From Candidatus Zipacnadia bacterium (GTDB taxonomy: Bacteria > Armatimonadota > UBA5377 > JALGUK01), in the NCBI GenBank assembly GCA_029820875.1, contig JALGUK010000142.1, positions 1 to 5,981 of the forward strand: 5,981 bases of DNA, given 5' to 3'. A program made the translations under genes and the position numbers. Shown here one piece after another: positions 4,621-5,981 of this stretch. How positions within the stretch are numbered: the first letter of the stretch is position 1; the number at the start of each line of letters is the position of its first letter. The notes under the pieces are model-generated. The model was not told the DNA's origin, did not search any database, and saw only the letters and a list, made by a program, of their open reading frames with translations.

Positions 4621-5580
4621 ATGGATAATGGCGAACGACAAGGATTCAAATATCTTTTCGGCCCCGTGCCATCGCGCCGGCTCGGGCGGTCTCTCGGCGT
4701 GGATATTGTGCCCATGAAGACGTGCTCGCTCGACTGCATCTATTGCCAGCTTGGCCGTACTACGAATCGAACCGTCCAGCGCATGGAATACGTCCCGACT
4801 GAGGATGTTCTGGCCGATTTCCACACCTGGTTCTCGGAGAGCGGGGCTGCCGACTATATCACGCTTTCAGGTTCGGGAGAGCCGACTCTGCATTCGCGGT
4901 TCGGGGACATACTCCGCAGCATCCAGGCGGAGACATACATCCCCATCGCGTTGCTGACAAACGGCACTTTGTTCTGGGACCCCCAAGTGCGGGAGGCTGC
5001 ACGTGCCGCGGACCTTCTGATACCCTCGCTGGATGCCGCAACCCCCGAGGGCTTCCGGAAGGTCAACCGCCCTGACCCCTCGCTGGATGTGGAGGCGATT
5101 ATCGAAGGATTAGCAACTGCGAAACGGGAGTGTCCGGGCGAGATGTGGCTCGAGGTAATGCTTGTGGCGGGGGTCAACGACAACCCGGAGGACCTATCCG
5201 CTCTCAGAGAGGCCATAGAGCATATCAAACCGGACAGGACGCAAATCAACACACCGGTGCGTCCCGCCCCGGGGCGGAAGGCGCAAGCGCTGGACTCGCA
5301 GCGGCTCGTGCGCGCCAAGGAAGCGCTCGGTCCGACGGCCGAGATAATTGCTCCCTCCGAATTGTTCGTGCAGGATGCCCACACCGCCGCCGACGTGCAC
5401 GATATTCAGAACCTGCTGCGGCGCAGGCCGTGCACGTTGGATGACATCGCGCGCGGGTTGGGGATGCACCCCAACGAGGTTTCCAAGTACGTGTGGGCAC
5501 TGCTGAACGAGGGGCAGATTTCATCAATCGAGCGGGGCGACGCGGTTTACTACATCGCTGCTGAGGATACCGCCACGTAG
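4621..5580 (+). CDS. Radical SAM protein (COG0731-type) with C-terminal winged helix
   Basis: A 319-residue protein. The N-terminus YLFGPVPSRRLGRSLGVDIV (11-30) precedes the radical SAM cysteines C35-x3-C39-x2-C42, which bind a 4Fe-4S cluster and S-adenosylmethionine. G-S-G-E-P-T (84-89) is the SAM-binding GGEP-like motif, and L-L-T-N-G-T (111-116) and the I-P-S-L-D region (134-138) are barrel strands typical of COG0731 Fe-S oxidoreductases. Residues about 260-312 form a winged helix-turn-helix (T-L-D-D-I-A-R-G-L-G-M-H-P-N-E-V at 272-287, then a basic wing), found in some bacterial members. The start at ATG 4621 fits the family N-terminus; GAGGAGG (4602-4608) lies upstream at a longish spacing, inside the end of ATPase 2. 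COG0731 includes relatives of the archaeal wybutosine enzyme TYW1, but bacterial members are uncharacterised. As last gene of the operon, a role in cofactor building or in modifying a partner is plausible but unproven. Confidence 0.88.
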   Translation: MDNGERQGFKYLFGPVPSRRLGRSLGVDIVPMKTCSLDCIYCQLGRTTNRTVQRMEYVPTEDVLADFHTWFSESGAADYITLSGSGEPTLHSRFGDILRSIQAETYIPIALLTNGTLFWDPQVREAARAADLLIPSLDAATPEGFRKVNRPDPSLDVEAIIEGLATAKRECPGEMWLEVMLVAGVNDNPEDLSALREAIEHIKPDRTQINTPVRPAPGRKAQALDSQRLVRAKEALGPTAEIIAPSELFVQDAHTAADVHDIQNLLRRRPCTLDDIARGLGMHPNEVSKYVWALLNEGQISSIERGDAVYYIAAEDTAT

Positions 5581-5596
5581 CCCCCAGGCCGCTTGT

Positions 5597-5623
5597 AAGA
5601 AACTGCCTCTCTCGGAAAGGCAG
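5597..5623 (-). terminator. Intrinsic terminator of the sialidase-like gene (minus strand)
   Basis: Read on the minus strand, CTGCCTTTC-CGA-GAGAGGCAG (5623-5603) makes a 9-bp stem with one G-U pair and a 3-base loop, followed by TTTCTT (5602-5597). On the plus strand the stem is weaker (a C-A mismatch) and has no T-run after it, so it mainly serves the minus-strand gene ending at 5634. It also separates the two convergent transcripts. Confidence 0.7.
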
Positions 5624-5633
5624 GCCCATCCAC

Positions 5634-5981
5634 TTACCGCCCCTGCTCAACAGTTATCGGCACAGCGAAGACGTAGTTATACGGTTTCTCATCGCCAGGC
5701 TCCTTGTGGCCAAGGGCGTCGTGAATCAATATGAACTCATTTGGACCTATCTTCGCCAATCCTGTATAGCAGGTGCTCTTCCCCTCGTAGATTAGCCTGT
5801 TAGCCGTCCAGCGGCGTCCGAAACCGTCCGGGGAACACATCACGTACACATTCGGACGGCCGTAAGAGCAAATAATGATGCCGTCGTCGGTCATTGCCAG
5901 GTCCGGCTCAACACCGCGGTCGGCGATGCGTTGCGGGGCGCTCCAGGTCTTGCCCCTATTGGTCGAGCGGCACTGATACAT
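5634..5981 (-). CDS. Sialidase-like (BNR/Asp-box) protein, C-terminal fragment cut by window edge
   Basis: The visible 115 residues are the end of a six-bladed beta-propeller of the sialidase/neuraminidase superfamily. An Asp-box S-T-N-R-G-K-T-W (6-13, with Asn in place of Asp) is followed by a repeat-like blade with E-P-D-L-A-M-T-D-D-G (25-34), S-Y-G-R-P-N (39-44) and a second, degenerate Asp-box S-P-D-G-F-G-R-R-W (50-58). Y-T-G-L-A-K-I-G-P-N-E-F-I-L-I-H-D (72-88) is a typical late-propeller strand pair. The Met at 5981 is simply the first codon in the window; the gene surely starts beyond it. Catalytic residues mostly lie in the missing part, so hydrolase activity and substrate cannot be judged. 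It is convergent with the metal-cluster operon and probably functionally separate. Confidence 0.8.
   Translation of the reverse strand: MYQCRSTNRGKTWSAPQRIADRGVEPDLAMTDDGIIICSYGRPNVYVMCSPDGFGRRWTANRLIYEGKSTCYTGLAKIGPNEFILIHDALGHKEPGDEKPYNYVFAVPITVEQGR

Noticed and set aside
1..5981. CRISPR array, tRNA or rRNA genes, intact insertion sequence
   Set aside because: No regularly spaced repeats, no tRNA cloverleaf, no rRNA-like sequence and no transposase gene were seen.

Overview
The window is about 6 kb of high-GC DNA, bacterial in style: Shine-Dalgarno sites before most genes, a consensus sigma-70-type promoter, and ATG/GTG starts. The gene content suggests an anaerobe or facultative anaerobe: paired MinD/Mrp-like ATPases carrying ferredoxin inserts, NifX/NifB-type metal-cluster-binding proteins, DUF5320-type proteins and a radical SAM enzyme. 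I cannot name the phylum. The sialidase-like flank would fit a polymer-degrading environmental bacterium, but that is inference.

Layout. (1) 1-287, minus strand: 5' part of a small membrane protein with a signal peptide and a PLDc_N-like segment, cut by the left edge. (2) 288-761: noncoding, with a hairpin-forming inverted repeat at 669-693 and a T-rich stretch just before a promoter. (3) 762-5580, plus strand: eight co-directional genes: PadR regulator, NifX-like 1, a DUF5320-like coiled-coil protein, NifX-like 2, ATPase-ferredoxin 1, DUF5320 protein, a 182-nt leader with a long stem, ATPase-ferredoxin 2, and a COG0731-type radical SAM protein with a C-terminal winged helix. (4) 5597-5623: a terminator serving the minus strand. 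(5) 5634-5981, minus strand: C-terminal part of a BNR/Asp-box sialidase-like protein, cut by the right edge.

The central cluster looks like a relative of the anaerobe-specific ORP (orange protein) / MTH1175-type loci, in which small NifX-fold proteins and two MinD-like ATPases with inserted ferredoxin domains occur together. Here the parts come in pairs: two NifX-fold proteins, two ATPases, and two small Gly/Met-rich proteins. A PadR repressor with its own promoter and candidate operator heads the operon. The likely theme is assembly, holding or delivery of a metal-sulfur cluster, with the ATPases as carriers or energy-driven partners. The real substrate is unknown. The most notable sequence oddity is that ATPase 2 lacks one of the four cysteine ligands of its first 4Fe-4S motif, while ATPase 1 keeps all eight.
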